Shown one piece after another: positions 1-8,973 of a DNA stretch of 64,000 nucleotides. The notes under the pieces were generated by a model that made no database searches, was not told the origin of the DNA, and worked only from the letters and a program-made list of their open reading frames with translations. A program made the translations under genes and the position numbers. The DNA lies in the NCBI GenBank assembly GCA_965242855.1, contig OZ251509.1, positions 2,170,001 through 2,234,000 of the forward strand. The letters run 5' to 3'. The stretch is from WTGU01 sp965242855. Its GTDB lineage: Bacteria; Pseudomonadota; Alphaproteobacteria; UBA828. The stretch's first letter is position 1, and every line of letters starts with the position of its first letter.

Positions 1-1004
1 TTTTTCCCGCACATATGGACTTCGTTGTTGACGGCGTTCCATCCATCGTTGCTGGCCGCCCACACCGCCACGATGTCCTCGTCCGCGAGATCTCTCGCCA
101 CTTGAGCGAACTGGCTTCTCAAATAGTCGTCCTGGCGGAGAAGAGGATTGAAAGAGGGCAAGGGCCGGGTCAGCCATACCCCGGGCCTTCCGTCATAGCT
201 TCCCCAATGGGAGGGCGATATTCCGATGCTGAAGTTGATGACGTCGGCGCCATTGGCAACCGCGTGCCGGAGCGCCGCCACCGGCTCCCCGCCGCCGGAC
301 AGCCCGATCGGCATTATCGAGGCCGAGGGCGCGACTCCATGAACGTTTTTGGTGGGAATCGGATCGCCTCGGTCGACCGTTACCCGGAAGGCACCTTCGG
401 TATTGGCTCTCGCTCCCGCCGCGATCATGGCGACATAGGTGCCGTGCACCGTGACTTGGCTGGTCTCGGTCACGAGCTCGTCATCAAAGATCACGCGCTT
501 CGGCGCGGTGATTCTGCCCGCCAGATCGGGATGGGTGAGGTCCATGCCGTCATCCGCGACCGCGATGATCGCGCCCTGGCCGAAATAGCCGCGCTGGTAG
601 GCCACATGTGCGGAGATGCTCTCCAATCCCCAATGTTCTCCGTATTCCGCGGTCCGGTAGTCCTTGCCATCCGACGCGGCGGGGGCGCCCAGATTCATTG
701 GCCGAAATTCGAGTCCGATCGGGCTCGGCGTGGAGGATCCGCCCGGGCTCGGCGCGGGGGGTTCGCTCGGGTTCGGCACGGAGGGTTCGCCCGGGTTCGG
801 CGCGGAGGGTTCGCCCGGGTTCGGCACGGAGGGTTCGCCCGGGTTCGGCACGGAGGGTCCGCCCGGGTTCGGCATGGCGGAACCGCCGCCTCCGCCGCAG
901 GCCGCAAGGAGCGCGAGGCAGGCCAGCAACGGAACCGCGCCGCGCAGCTTCCGCCGATGGAGCAGGCGACGCGGGAAACCGGGATGTGCATCGTTTCGTT
1001 TCAT
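1..1004 (-). CDS. S8 subtilisin-like serine protease, lipoprotein, C-terminus off window
   Basis: The first 334 residues of a secreted protease, read on the minus strand and running off the left edge. A basic N-terminus and hydrophobic run end in a lipobox (L-A-A-C, Cys36), so it should be lipidated. A Pro/Gly-rich repeat stalk covers residues about 43-96. The peptidase S8 domain follows: the Asp motif lies in AVADDGMDLTHPDL (catalytic Asp about 150) and the His motif in VHGTYVAMIAAG (His about 186). The catalytic Ser would lie beyond the window. Many S8 proteins of this layout are autotransporters, but no barrel can be seen here. The ATG at 1002-1004 is the only start that places the signal peptide at the N-terminus. 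Confidence 0.85.
   Translation of the reverse strand, partial: MKRNDAHPGFPRRLLHRRKLRGAVPLLACLALLAACGGGGGSAMPNPGGPSVPNPGEPSVPNPGEPSAPNPGEPSVPNPSEPPAPSPGGSSTPSPIGLEFRPMNLGAPAASDGKDYRTAEYGEHWGLESISAHVAYQRGYFGQGAIIAVADDGMDLTHPDLAGRITAPKRVIFDDELVTETSQVTVHGTYVAMIAAGARANTEGAFRVTVDRGDPIPTKNVHGVAPSASIMPIGLSGGGEPVAALRHAVANGADVINFSIGISPSHWGSYDGRPGVWLTRPLPSFNPLLRQDDYLRSQFAQVARDLADEDIVAVWAASNDGWNAVNNEVHMCGK
717..878 (-). repeat. 24-bp tandem repeats encoding an 8-residue Pro/Gly stalk
   Basis: Six to seven in-frame copies of a 24-bp unit inside the S8 protease gene encode variants of V-P-N-P-G-E-P-S. The outer copies have drifted (for example P-S-P-G-G-S-S), while the central copies are almost identical at DNA level. 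The unit is a multiple of three, so copy-number change would alter stalk length without breaking the frame. The repeats sit just after the lipobox, where a spacer lifting the protease off the outer membrane would be expected. Confidence 0.85.
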
Positions 1005-1102
1005 CGCTCGTCCGTGCGGAACGGGCGCACCGGCACCCTGTGCCGTGTCATCATGTTCCCGATGTCTCCCGGGCCGTATTCTCACCACCCTCCTCCCGGT
1101 TA

Positions 1103-2196
1103 TCAAACCGATCCAGGGTACAGTCCCGCCTGTGCTCCCCCAGAGCTTGCGCCGCCGGTGCGCGGGCTGTTGGCTCTCGCCTCGATGTCGACGCATCGTT
1201 CGATGAGCGCCTCGAAAGGCTCCCCGTCGTCGAGCAACAGGCCGTTGGTCAGCATTCCGGCGTAATCGTCGGCGAGCGAGTCAAGCGCCGGTCCGGCGGG
1301 AACCAGTCGGAGTTTGTCCGATACCGCTGCCTCGTAATCGACCCAGGCGCCATCGGCGTCTTTCTCCCTGAAAAACATGGCCTTGTGACGCGCGACCGCC
1401 AAGCCGAGAGCGCGGTCGGCGAGGGCCTTCTCCACGATGCCGGCGTCGTCGAGTCGGACGATATCGTGCCAGTGCCTGGACAGCCGCTCGCCCCGTCCCC
1501 GTTGCCGGAGGCAGAAGACGTGCATGGAGGTAGCCTTTTCCCAGAAGGTGCGCTCGGCTCCCAGAAGGTGCGCTCGGCAAGCATGACCGCCGGGCGCGCC
1601 TCCGGGAACGACAGGTCCGGCAGAAAGCCGGCCGCGTCGCATCCGATCGTCTGCGTCTCGCGGGGCTCGCCGGTCGAGCGGGCGCCGAAATCCACCAGCA
1701 CCTCCGGTCGGACAAAACCGTAATCGTCGAAGGATGGGTCGTATCCGATGTAGAGCCGCTCGCCTTCGGCGCGCACTCTTGCTGTATGGCCGTCGCGGGC
1801 GAGGCACGCCTCCACCGTGGGCAGGGCCTGCTCCCGGACCCATGCGGCGAGCCGGTTGCGGATCGCTTTCGTCCACCGTTGCTCCTGGCTGCGGGTGGGC
1901 GGCAGCGCCTCGTCGCCGGCGCCGCCAGCGAGATCGGGTGCGAAGGCGCGGATGTCGCAGGTGATGTCGATGTCCTCGGAAAACCGCCGGACGGCGTGCC
2001 ACGCCTTCGCCAGCGAGGTGCCGCCCTTGAAGGTGAGGTGGCGTCCGAACGGCGCTTCGACGAGAACCCGCAGGGTCTCGACGACCCAGACGTCCTTTTC
2101 AAGCAGGTAGGCGCGACGGCCGCTGCGGTCCGCCGCGAAATTCAACGCGTAGCGTCTGTCGTCGAGGGAAAGCGATCGGAACGGCGTCTCAACCAT
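1103..2196 (-). pseudogene. abiEii: AbiEii-type nucleotidyltransferase toxin, frameshifted
   Basis: Minus-strand AbiEii/AbiGii toxin, normally a cytoplasmic nucleotidyltransferase of a type IV toxin-antitoxin system. The N-terminal part carries the family motifs FKGGTSLAKAW and SEDIDIT (the Asp-x-Asp metal site). The reading frame breaks at about 1540-1579, where 20 bp are tandemly duplicated. The C-terminal half continues in another frame with RTFWEKATSMHV and RHWHDIVRL and ends at 1103. Removing one 20-bp copy joins the halves into one protein of typical family architecture. As written, the product stops early with a scrambled tail. It overlaps the antitoxin gene by 8 bp. A sequencing or assembly artefact is not excluded. 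Confidence 0.85.
1540..1579. repeat. 20-bp tandem duplication that breaks abiEii
   Basis: Two adjacent copies of CCCAGAAGGTGCGCTCGGC followed by T in one copy (1540-1559) and A in the other (1560-1579); 19 of 20 positions match. Twenty is not divisible by three, so the extra copy shifts the frame of the abiEii gene. Both copies encode the start of the conserved AERTFWE segment on the minus strand. Confidence 0.95.
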
Positions 2197-2785
2197 CGGC
2201 CACCAGCGCGCTTACCGGCTCCGCCATCCAGGACGGCATGATCGCGCGCGCCGCCGCCAGTTCGGCCATGTCTTCGGCGGAGAGCCGGGAGGCAACCGCC
2301 GCGAGAGCATCTTCGACCTCCCGCGGGCCGAACCACGCCAAGGCGCGAACGGCATCGCCGGCCCGGCGATACGGCGCCACGAGTTGCCAGCGCGGCGCAT
2401 GGCGCAGGCGTGCCTCCTGCCCGCCGAAACGCAGTCGGCGGTTGGGACCCGACGTGAGATAGACGGACAGAACCGGATTTTGCGTGGTGAGACCGAGGAC
2501 GTTGGCGGCGGAAGCGCCGCAGGGAACGATGGTCTCACCCCACAATGCCGAGAGCGTGACGATCGCTTTCTCGACGCTCGGGGCGCAGGAGCCGAAGCGG
2601 GTCTCGATGGGCCGCATGTAGACGCCCCGGCAGACGCGCAGGAGGCGTCCGGCGCGGGCCAGCCTGGACAGCGCCTGATCGACCGCCGCCCGGCTTCCCA
2701 AGTGAAGCAAGGTGCCCGGGCACAGCGGCGCGGCCTCGGGCAGCGCGGCGGCGTGCTCCAGGATGCGCTTCGGCAGGCTCGGCAT
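2189..2785 (-). CDS. abiEi: AbiEi-type antitoxin (type IV toxin-antitoxin)
   Basis: A 198-residue protein of the AbiEi antitoxin / DUF6088 type. The N-terminal winged-helix part (about residues 1-70) includes V-D-Q-A-L-S-R-L and ends in the family-typical L-R-V-C-R-G-V-Y. The rest is the antitoxin domain. AbiEi proteins usually bind inverted repeats in their own promoter and neutralise AbiEii. The gene overlaps the broken toxin gene by 8 bp, the normal translationally coupled order. A second, intact pair lies at 45.9-47.5 kb. This antitoxin could now be an orphan regulator. Confidence 0.85.
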   Translation of the reverse strand: MPSLPKRILEHAAALPEAAPLCPGTLLHLGSRAAVDQALSRLARAGRLLRVCRGVYMRPIETRFGSCAPSVEKAIVTLSALWGETIVPCGASAANVLGLTTQNPVLSVYLTSGPNRRLRFGGQEARLRHAPRWQLVAPYRRAGDAVRALAWFGPREVEDALAAVASRLSAEDMAELAAARAIMPSWMAEPVSALVADG

Positions 2786-2810
2786 GACAATATCCAGTCG
2801 TGATTTGTCA
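2785..2810 (-). promoter_or_regulatory. Inverted repeat at the abiEi start, candidate operator
   Basis: TGACAA (2785-2790) and TTGTCA (2805-2810) form a perfect 6-bp inverted repeat, centre to centre 20 bp apart, touching the abiEi start codon. AbiEi family members autoregulate through inverted repeats in this position, so a binding site is plausible. Only the repeat itself is seen. Confidence 0.4.
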
Positions 2811-2910
2811 GAAACCTAATGTTAGTATCGACGGAATGCAACAGCTCCGTGCCGCCTCGCGCATGGGTCGCAGCCTCTCGTTCCGTGCGGATGTCGTCAG
2901 CTTTGATCTG

Positions 2911-3012
2911 CCTGTCCTCGAACGGATCAAGCAGTTTCCCGAAATCCCGAACGTTCCGCGTCACGACCATCAATGGTAGACTTCGCCATGGCCGCGGTCA
3001 CGGCGACGTCCA
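2911..3012 (-). pseudogene. Remnant of a VapC-type PIN toxin C-terminus
   Basis: Minus-strand translation gives V-D-V-A-V-T-A-A-M-A-K in one frame and then M-V-V-T-R-N-V-R-D-F and D-P-F-E-D in another. This matches the last third of VapC/PIN toxins, where the metal-binding Asp and the T-R-N-x-R-D-F signature sit near the end. The rest of the gene is missing and the frame is broken, so nothing functional remains. It partly shares DNA with the edge of the mutL fragment on the other strand, indicating a recombined junction. Confidence 0.55.
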
Positions 3013-3013
3013 C

Positions 3014-3100
3014 GATGGCCCTGGCCAGTGCAACCACGGCCGCCCCACCTACGTCGCGCTGAAGCTCGCCGACATCGAGCGCCTGTTCGGCCGCCGCTGA
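3014..3100 (+). pseudogene. mutL: 3-prime remnant of mutL (last about 29 codons)
   Basis: The reading frame from 3014 encodes GQCNHGRPTYVALKLADIER followed by L-F-G-R-R and a stop at 3098-3100. This is the extreme C-terminus of MutL (the C-x-H-G-R-P motif of the endonuclease/dimerisation domain), strongly alphaproteobacterial in character. No other part of mutL precedes it. DNA upstream encodes the vapC remnant on the opposite strand. It looks like a chromosomal mutL tail left at a rearrangement or insertion boundary. Confidence 0.75.
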
Positions 3101-3240
3101 TTCCTCGTGCGCGCCGCGGCCCGCGCACGGAAACGGCCGTTGCGTTCCGTCGGCGGCGGCTGTTAGGGTGCGCGGCGAACAGCCGACCCGCGCGAAGACG
3201 GCCGGCCAGGGAGACGCACCGAACAGGGATCGACGGAACC

Positions 3241-6200
3241 ATGACCGAAGCCTCCAGGAACGCCCCCCCCCCCGCAACGGATTGAAATAAAACGGAAATT
3301 CGCTGCCCCCATCGCCGGGGCGGCGCTCGCCTTCCTGCTGGCGGTTCCTGCGGCGCTTCCCGCCGCCGCCGACTGCGATCCCGACTCCCTCGAACAAGGC
3401 TCCTACGATCGGGAAAGCGGCGTCTTCACGCCGGGGACGACCGCCCGGGACCCGGATGGCAGAATCGACTGCGCCGAGTCGTCCGAGGACGATGACGATT
3501 TCGTCACACTGCGCACGACGGGTACGAACAGTCTGCCCGGGGTCCTCGTCATGTGGCTCACGGGCGGCGCCCGCGTCAACGAAGAGAACGCCGGCGGGTT
3601 CCGCTACGTCGTGATTCCGTCCGCCGCCATCGAGACCACGGAAGCCCAGCAGGATGGCCTGGGCTTCTACGACCCCGATGGCGGGAAGGACATCTGGGGC
3701 GAGTCCCGTGCGACGGTGACGACCCGGGGCGACGCCGCGAATGGCGTGGAGGTTTGGGTCAGCGGCCGCGGGACGGCGACGGCGATCAATCGGGGGACGA
3801 TCACCACCTACGGCGGCGCGGTTACCTCCGGAGCGAGAGACGCAACGTCTCTGGGCGTGTATGCCGGCTCCCAGGAGGGAGACGCCAACGCCGAGAACCG
3901 CGGCCGGATCGAAACCCGGGGCGTCGCGTCTTACGGCCTCTATGTGGACGGTTACGGCAGCGGCACGGCGACGGCCACCAATTACGGAACCATCGTCAAC
4001 GGTGGTGGCGTGCACGAGGAGAGCCGCAGCGGAAGACCGTGGCGGTCGTTCGGCGTCTTCGCGGGCGCCAACTCTCAGGGAGGCGAGGCGCGGGCGGTAA
4101 ACCAGGGCGGCGCCACGATCCGGATGACCGGCGTCGGGGGTGTCGGCCTCGCCGCATACACGAGTGGCACGGGGGAAGCCATCGCGGAGAACCGGGGAGC
4201 GATCACCGTCTCCGGCAAAACCTACGAAGTGACGAACCAGGACAACACGTCATATCTCGGCCAGCTCTGGCCCTCCCTCGGCGTCGTCGCTTGGTCGGAA
4301 GGGGCGGGGCGCGCGTTCGCCGTCAACCATGCCGGCGGCAGGATCGACACCACGGGCGACGGGTCGCCCGGCCTCTCGGCCTCTTCCTACGGCTGCGACG
4401 GCGGGGAAGCGCGGGTCGAGAACCGCGGCACCGTCGTCACCCGCGGCGACAGGGTCACGGCCGCGAGGAGCCGACAAGTGACCGGGGCATGCCCCGGAGA
4501 CTCCGAGACCGCGCCTGTAACGATAACAAGCCAAATTCGGTCCCTGGGACTCTACGCCTGGTCGCGATACGGGGCCGCCGCACACGCCTTGAACGACGTG
4601 GGCGGCGTGGCGGAAACGCACGGCCCCAACGCCCATGCCGTTTACGCGGCATCGAGCACCGGCTCCGCGAGGGCCGTGAACAAGGGCAACGTGCGAACGC
4701 ATACGACCGACGCCGCCGAGGGCGAGCTCCCCGGGGACAGAGGCGCGCACGGCCTCGTCGCTTGGTCGGAGACGGCCGACGCCAGCGTCGAGAACGACGG
4801 CACCGGACAGGTGACCACGAAAGGCCCGTGGGCACTCGGCCTCCTCGCCCAGACGGACAACGACGGCGCCCGCACGTCGGCGCAGGCCCGGGCCGTGAAC
4901 AAGGGCAGGGTGACCACCGAGGGCAGATCGGCGATCGGCGTCATGGCGACGGCATGGGGCGGCGGCTCCCGGGACAATTCCAATATCGTCACCGCACGCA
5001 ACGAGGCGGGCGCCAGGATCGAGACGACAGGGAACGGAGCCGACGGCTTGGTCGCCGCGATCAACGTCATCGACGATGCGGGAAAATCCTTCGGCACCGT
5101 GCGGGCGGAGAACAAGGGCACGATCACGACCTCCGGCCGCGGAGTAGACTTGTACCTTTCGTCGGGCGTGTACGCGGGGTTCTTCAACTTCACGGACGAC
5201 CCGATCGTCGATGCCGGTGCCGCCACCGTGATCAACAGCGGCGACGTGACGGTTTCCGGCGCGGGCGTGCCCGGGCTCCGGGCCCTGACCTGGGGTGACG
5301 GAACGGCCACCGTGGAAATGACGGGCGGGACGGTCGTGGCCTCCGCTGCGGACGACCCGGCGACGGCCGACGCGGACGAGAGCGGCATCGGCATCTGGGC
5401 CTCGACCGGCGCGGAGGGCACGGCCCGCGTGACCGTCGGCGGCGGGACGGTCCGCGCACCGGTGGCGGCGCGGCTCGAAGGCGGCACGACGCGGCTCACG
5501 CTCCGAGACGGCGCCTTCCTCGAAGGCGACGTCTCCTTCGGCACCGGCGCCGATACCCTGGAGACGGCCGGCTACATCGGCGGCGACGTTTCCTTCGGCG
5601 CCGGCGAGGACACGCTGTTGTTCGACGTGCGCGACGGAATCGCCAGCGTCGAAGGCGCGATCACCGGCCTGGAGGACATGATCAAGCGCGGGGCGGGGAC
5701 GGCGCGCGTGCACGACGCGACCTTTACCGGCTCCACCCTCGTGGTGGAGCAGGGCAACCTCGAAGTCCGCGGCCATCTCAATCTGGGCGCGGAAGGCAGG
5801 GTCACGGTGAAGGACGCCGCCCGGCTGACGGCGTTGATCGGCGACATCGCGGCCCGCTCCACGGACCACGGGCGGGTCACGGCCGGAGGGGGGATCGCCC
5901 TGGAGGGCGCCGACCCGGCCATATTCGCCTCCTACGATCCGACGCTCAGCGCGGCGCAGAAGGCTGCCGCCAAGCAGGCTCTGGAGGGGGGTGTCGCTTT
6001 GGTTAGCGAGGGAACCCGGCTCACGGCCACCGGCACCGTGACGCTGCGGACGGCATCCGGGAACACCGTCGGAACCGTCGAAACCTCGGAGGCCGGCGGC
6101 GCGACGATCACACTCGCCGAGGGCGAGAATCTGTCCACCGCCGATCCGGCGCGGGAGGAGGACCGGAAGGAACAGACCACGGAGCCGGAGGAACCCGTGG

Positions 6201-7192
6201 CGGCAGCGGCAGCGAAGGACGACGACAAGAAGACGGCCCTCGCCATCGGCGGCGGAGTGTTCTCCGCGCTGGCGCTGATCGAGTTCTTCGACCTGTTCGA
6301 CGTCATGTTCGGCGACTCGGCGCCGGCCGCGGACGGCTTCGCCGCGTGGGCGCCTTCGACCGAGCGCACGAGCGAGGCCGGCACGGGGATCGTCTGGTGG
6401 GGCCAGGCGATGACCGGCGAAACGCCGGTGCCGGCGAGCGCCGCCGGCGCGCTGCACGGCCTGCGGATGGGCGCCACCGCCCGGCTCGGCGACGGCTTCC
6501 ATCTGGGGCTGTCGGGGACGCCGCGCATGGCCGGCGAGATCGACGGCAACGCCCTCGCCGGCCATCGCTACGCGCTGCGGGGCGGCTGGGAATCCGACGC
6601 CCTGTTCGCGAATGTCGACGTCGCGCAGGGCGACTATCTGGCGCAGACGACCTTCGCCAACCTCGACGGCCTGGGGCGGCTGAGCGGCGCCTTCGGCCTG
6701 CGTCACGAGCGGACGCGCGCGGAGATGGGCGCGCGGCTGGAGCTGGCCGGGCTGCGGCTCGATCCGTCGTTCTCGCTGTTCGCCGGCTCCCTCGACCGGG
6801 CGGCGTACACGGCTACGTCGGCGGCGCTGCGCTCCGAGATCCCGGCGCTGTCGCAACGCTACGACGGCTGGAAGGCGCGCGTCTCGCTCGCGCCCGCGGA
6901 CTGGCTCGAGGCGGGCACGCTGCGCTGGCGCCCGGAACTGAACCTCGCCACGGCGCGCATCGCGACCGACGGGCCGGAAGGCCTGCGGGTGCGGCAGGCG
7001 GACAGGGCGGGCGTGCTGCACTTCACGACGCCCGCCGTGGCCGAGAGCCTGCCGCGCACGATGCACGCCGCCGGCGCCGCCGTGAGCCTCGCACGCGCCG
7101 GCGACTGGACGCTGCGCGGAGGCTACATGGCGCTGGTGGCCGACGGTGAACCCATCCACGCTGCCGCCGCCCGCTTCCGCCTCCGCTTCTGA
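3241..7192 (+). CDS. Autotransporter with homopolymeric C-tract, out of frame in this copy
   Basis: A type V secretion autotransporter. The ATG at 3241 opens M-T-E-A-S-R-N-A followed by C11. As written, this frame ends at the TGA at 3283. With ten Cs it would run into a basic, hydrophobic signal peptide (KRKFAAPIAGAALAFLLAV) and on without a stop to 7192, giving 1316 residues. The passenger has many degenerate repeats of about 25-30 residues with N-x-G-x-I-x-T-x-G and A-x-A-x-N patterns, typical of a beta-helix. A linker rich in Glu/Lys follows, then a transmembrane region near 6260, then a beta-barrel of about 265 residues from W-W-G-Q, ending in F-R-L-R-F with the terminal Phe used by the BAM complex. 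The first in-frame ATG after the tract (3551) would lack a signal peptide. Confidence 0.85.
3263..3273 (+). repeat. C11 mononucleotide tract, likely phase-variation switch
   Basis: Eleven consecutive C residues 22 bp downstream of the autotransporter ATG. Deleting one C (or adding two) places the start codon in frame with the signal peptide and the remaining 3.9 kb; the present length leads to a stop 10 bp further on. Position, length and target class match slipped-strand contingency loci. Confidence 0.75.
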
Positions 7193-7421
7193 CCCGGACG
7201 GCAGGCGCCCCGAAGGCGCACGCCGCTCCGCCCGCTTCCTTCGCGCCTCCGCCGCAAGGGCGCGACGAAGGGGGTGGAATTATCGTTCGGGCCGAGGTGT
7301 GGTGTTCGCGGGCGCCGAGGCTGGTCCGACGGGAGGACAGACACGCGCCTCATGACCGCTTCTCCCCGCGCTCCCACCGGCCCACCGATTTTGAGGCGCA
7401 CGAAAGCATCGGTCGCGCCGT

Positions 7422-7847
7422 TCATGCCGCGGCCCAGGGGTCAACGACCTCGACGTCGATGCCCTCAAAGTCCCGGACGTTGCGTGTTGCTACCGCCATG
7501 GCGCGAGAGCGGGCGATCGCCGCGATCTGGCAGTCCGCCGGTGCAACGGGGTGTCCGGCGGAACGGCGCATGGCGGCGATGTCTGCATATGCGCGCGCAG
7601 CATCGCTGTCGAACGGCAGAACACGATCCTCGAAAGCGTCGTGCAGCATCCTTTCGATGTCCGAGACCAGCGTTTCCCGGCGCCGGCCCGTCGGCAAGAT
7701 GGCTGCGCCGTAGCGCAACTCCGCTTCGCCGACTGCCGAGAAGAACAGGTCCTCCAGGGGGTGGCCGGCGGCCCATGCCTCGACGGCGGGATCGGGTGAC
7801 TTGCGAACCAATTCCGACACCACGTTGGTGTCCAGCAGCACGACCAT
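7422..7847 (-). CDS. vapC: PIN-domain toxin (VapC/FitB type)
   Basis: A 141-residue PIN-domain ribonuclease toxin. It starts M-V-V-L-L-D-T-N-V-V-S-E-L, carrying the first acidic residue. The centre has E-A-E-L-R-Y-G (conserved Glu). The C-terminus has A-P-A-D-C-Q-I-A-A-I-A and A-T-R-N-V-R-D-F with the remaining acids. I chose the ATG at 7847 because it puts the D-T-N motif at the N-terminus; longer versions add unrelated sequence. The gene lies 10 bp downstream of a gene whose last 55 residues are a matching FitA-type antitoxin tail, so the two form a toxin-antitoxin operon. Confidence 0.9.
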   Translation of the reverse strand: MVVLLDTNVVSELVRKSPDPAVEAWAAGHPLEDLFFSAVGEAELRYGAAILPTGRRRETLVSDIERMLHDAFEDRVLPFDSDAARAYADIAAMRRSAGHPVAPADCQIAAIARSRAMAVATRNVRDFEGIDVEVVDPWAAA

Positions 7848-7857
7848 GGCTGCGGTT

Positions 7858-8730
7858 TTAATCGAAGGACAGCGGCTCGCGCGCGGGCTCACGCGGCGGC
7901 AACTCCAGCTCCACGCCGTTCGACGGCCCGAAGTGCGAGCGGATGATACCCGCGAGGTTCCGGGAACTCGGCTTGCGTCCGACGGCATCGCGCGGGATCA
8001 GCCGGGTCTCCTCCATGGTGCGGCCGTACGCCGTCACCTTTGCGATATCGACACCCGAGGCCTCGAGTCGGGTGCGGGCGGCACCCACGACATCGGTTTC
8101 GAATTCATCGGGGTGGCGCAAGATGACCGCTTCGCCAAGCAGTTCGGGCATGTTCCTCTCCAGAAGCATGTCGAAGCCGGTGGTCTTCTCCGGCTTCAGC
8201 GCCCAATCTGCCAAGGTTTGACGGACCCCCACAAGGTCGACTTTCCGGCGTGTTCGCGAGAGGAGCGTTTTCCTGCCTCTCTCCTCGGTGAGCACTTCCT
8301 CGAGAGTATGAACCGAACGCCAGAAGTCGTGCTCCACGGTTCCCGGCCGTTCCGACGGAAGGACAGACACGCGCCTGCGGAAGGCAGCGTCGACCAGCGC
8401 ATCGGCACCTCGTTTTCGCGCGTTCTTCTCGATCGTGCGCAGCTTCTCCGGGTCGTCGCAGGAGGCGAAGAAGGCAAGCATCTCGGCCTCGTCGACGGTG
8501 GAACCCATGGAGGCACCTCCCCGCAGGTCCCGTTCGCCTTCCTCGATGCGTTCCGCTTCCCGGTCCGTCACCGGCTCGTCGTCCCCGGGAGCCTTGGCCA
8601 GCGCCGCCATGGCGGGGTTGGAAAGCGACAGCACGGACAACCCGGTCAATACGCGCTCCGCGGTCACCAGCTCGTTCTCCGGCAGCCCGTCCACCAACCT
8701 GTGAAGTCGATCCCGCGCAGTCATGCTCAT
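7858..8730 (-). CDS. Chimeric antitoxin: small antitoxin-like N-terminus, unknown domain, FitA-type tail
   Basis: A 290-residue protein in three parts. Residues 1-73 resemble small antitoxins paired with PIN or RelE toxins (D-R-L-H-R-L-V-D-G-L-P-E-x-E-L, then an acidic helix). Residues 75 to about 230 are a conserved alphaproteobacterial domain of unknown function (A-F-F-A-S-C-D-D-P-E-K-L-R, then W-R-S-V-H-T-L-E). The last 55 residues (Y-G-R-T-M-E-E-T to P-P-R-E-P-A-R-E-P-L-S-F-D) match the toxin-binding tail of FitA antitoxins, but the ribbon-helix-helix DNA-binding start of FitA is absent. An internal ATG at the second module has a strong upstream GGGGAGGT, so shorter products may also be made. 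The PIN toxin follows at once. The tail assignment is strong; the operon role is inferred. Confidence 0.65.
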   Translation of the reverse strand: MSMTARDRLHRLVDGLPENELVTAERVLTGLSVLSLSNPAMAALAKAPGDDEPVTDREAERIEEGERDLRGGASMGSTVDEAEMLAFFASCDDPEKLRTIEKNARKRGADALVDAAFRRRVSVLPSERPGTVEHDFWRSVHTLEEVLTEERGRKTLLSRTRRKVDLVGVRQTLADWALKPEKTTGFDMLLERNMPELLGEAVILRHPDEFETDVVGAARTRLEASGVDIAKVTAYGRTMEETRLIPRDAVGRKPSSRNLAGIIRSHFGPSNGVELELPPREPAREPLSFD

Positions 8731-8973
8731 GTCTTCATGCCAACGCTTGAAGGATCGACGCCGTCGTGTCGCCGGGGACCCGCGGGGACGGAACGGCCGG
8801 CGTCATCTTCGCCTCGTCCCCATGACCTGCGCCGAACCTGCGCTTCCCTCCGAGACCTGTCAACACGGCATCGAGGCGCGGACCGGAGGCTTCTCCCTTG
8901 TCCACGGCGCGAGACGCGATCACGCCCCTCTCACCAGCGCCGGAGCCTCCGCAGGCGATCAAGGCGGATCCGG

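Noticed and set aside
15..1265. Plus-strand frame of 416 codons at the left end
   Set aside because: Antisense to the S8 protease; the R-R-G-G-F-A-R-V repeats are just the reverse of the protease stalk repeats.
3551..3553. ATG at 3551 as the real autotransporter start
   Set aside because: It would drop the signal peptide encoded just upstream in the same frame, without which an autotransporter cannot be exported.
4250..7159. Long minus-strand open frame (969 codons) across the autotransporter
   Set aside because: It is the antisense shadow of a high-GC gene; composition is Arg/Gly-rich with no domain, while the plus strand has a complete autotransporter barrel.
8735..8962. Minus-strand frame of 75 codons between the chimeric antitoxin and higA
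   Set aside because: No ribosome site, no family-like sequence; the gap is only about 240 bp and is probably intergenic.
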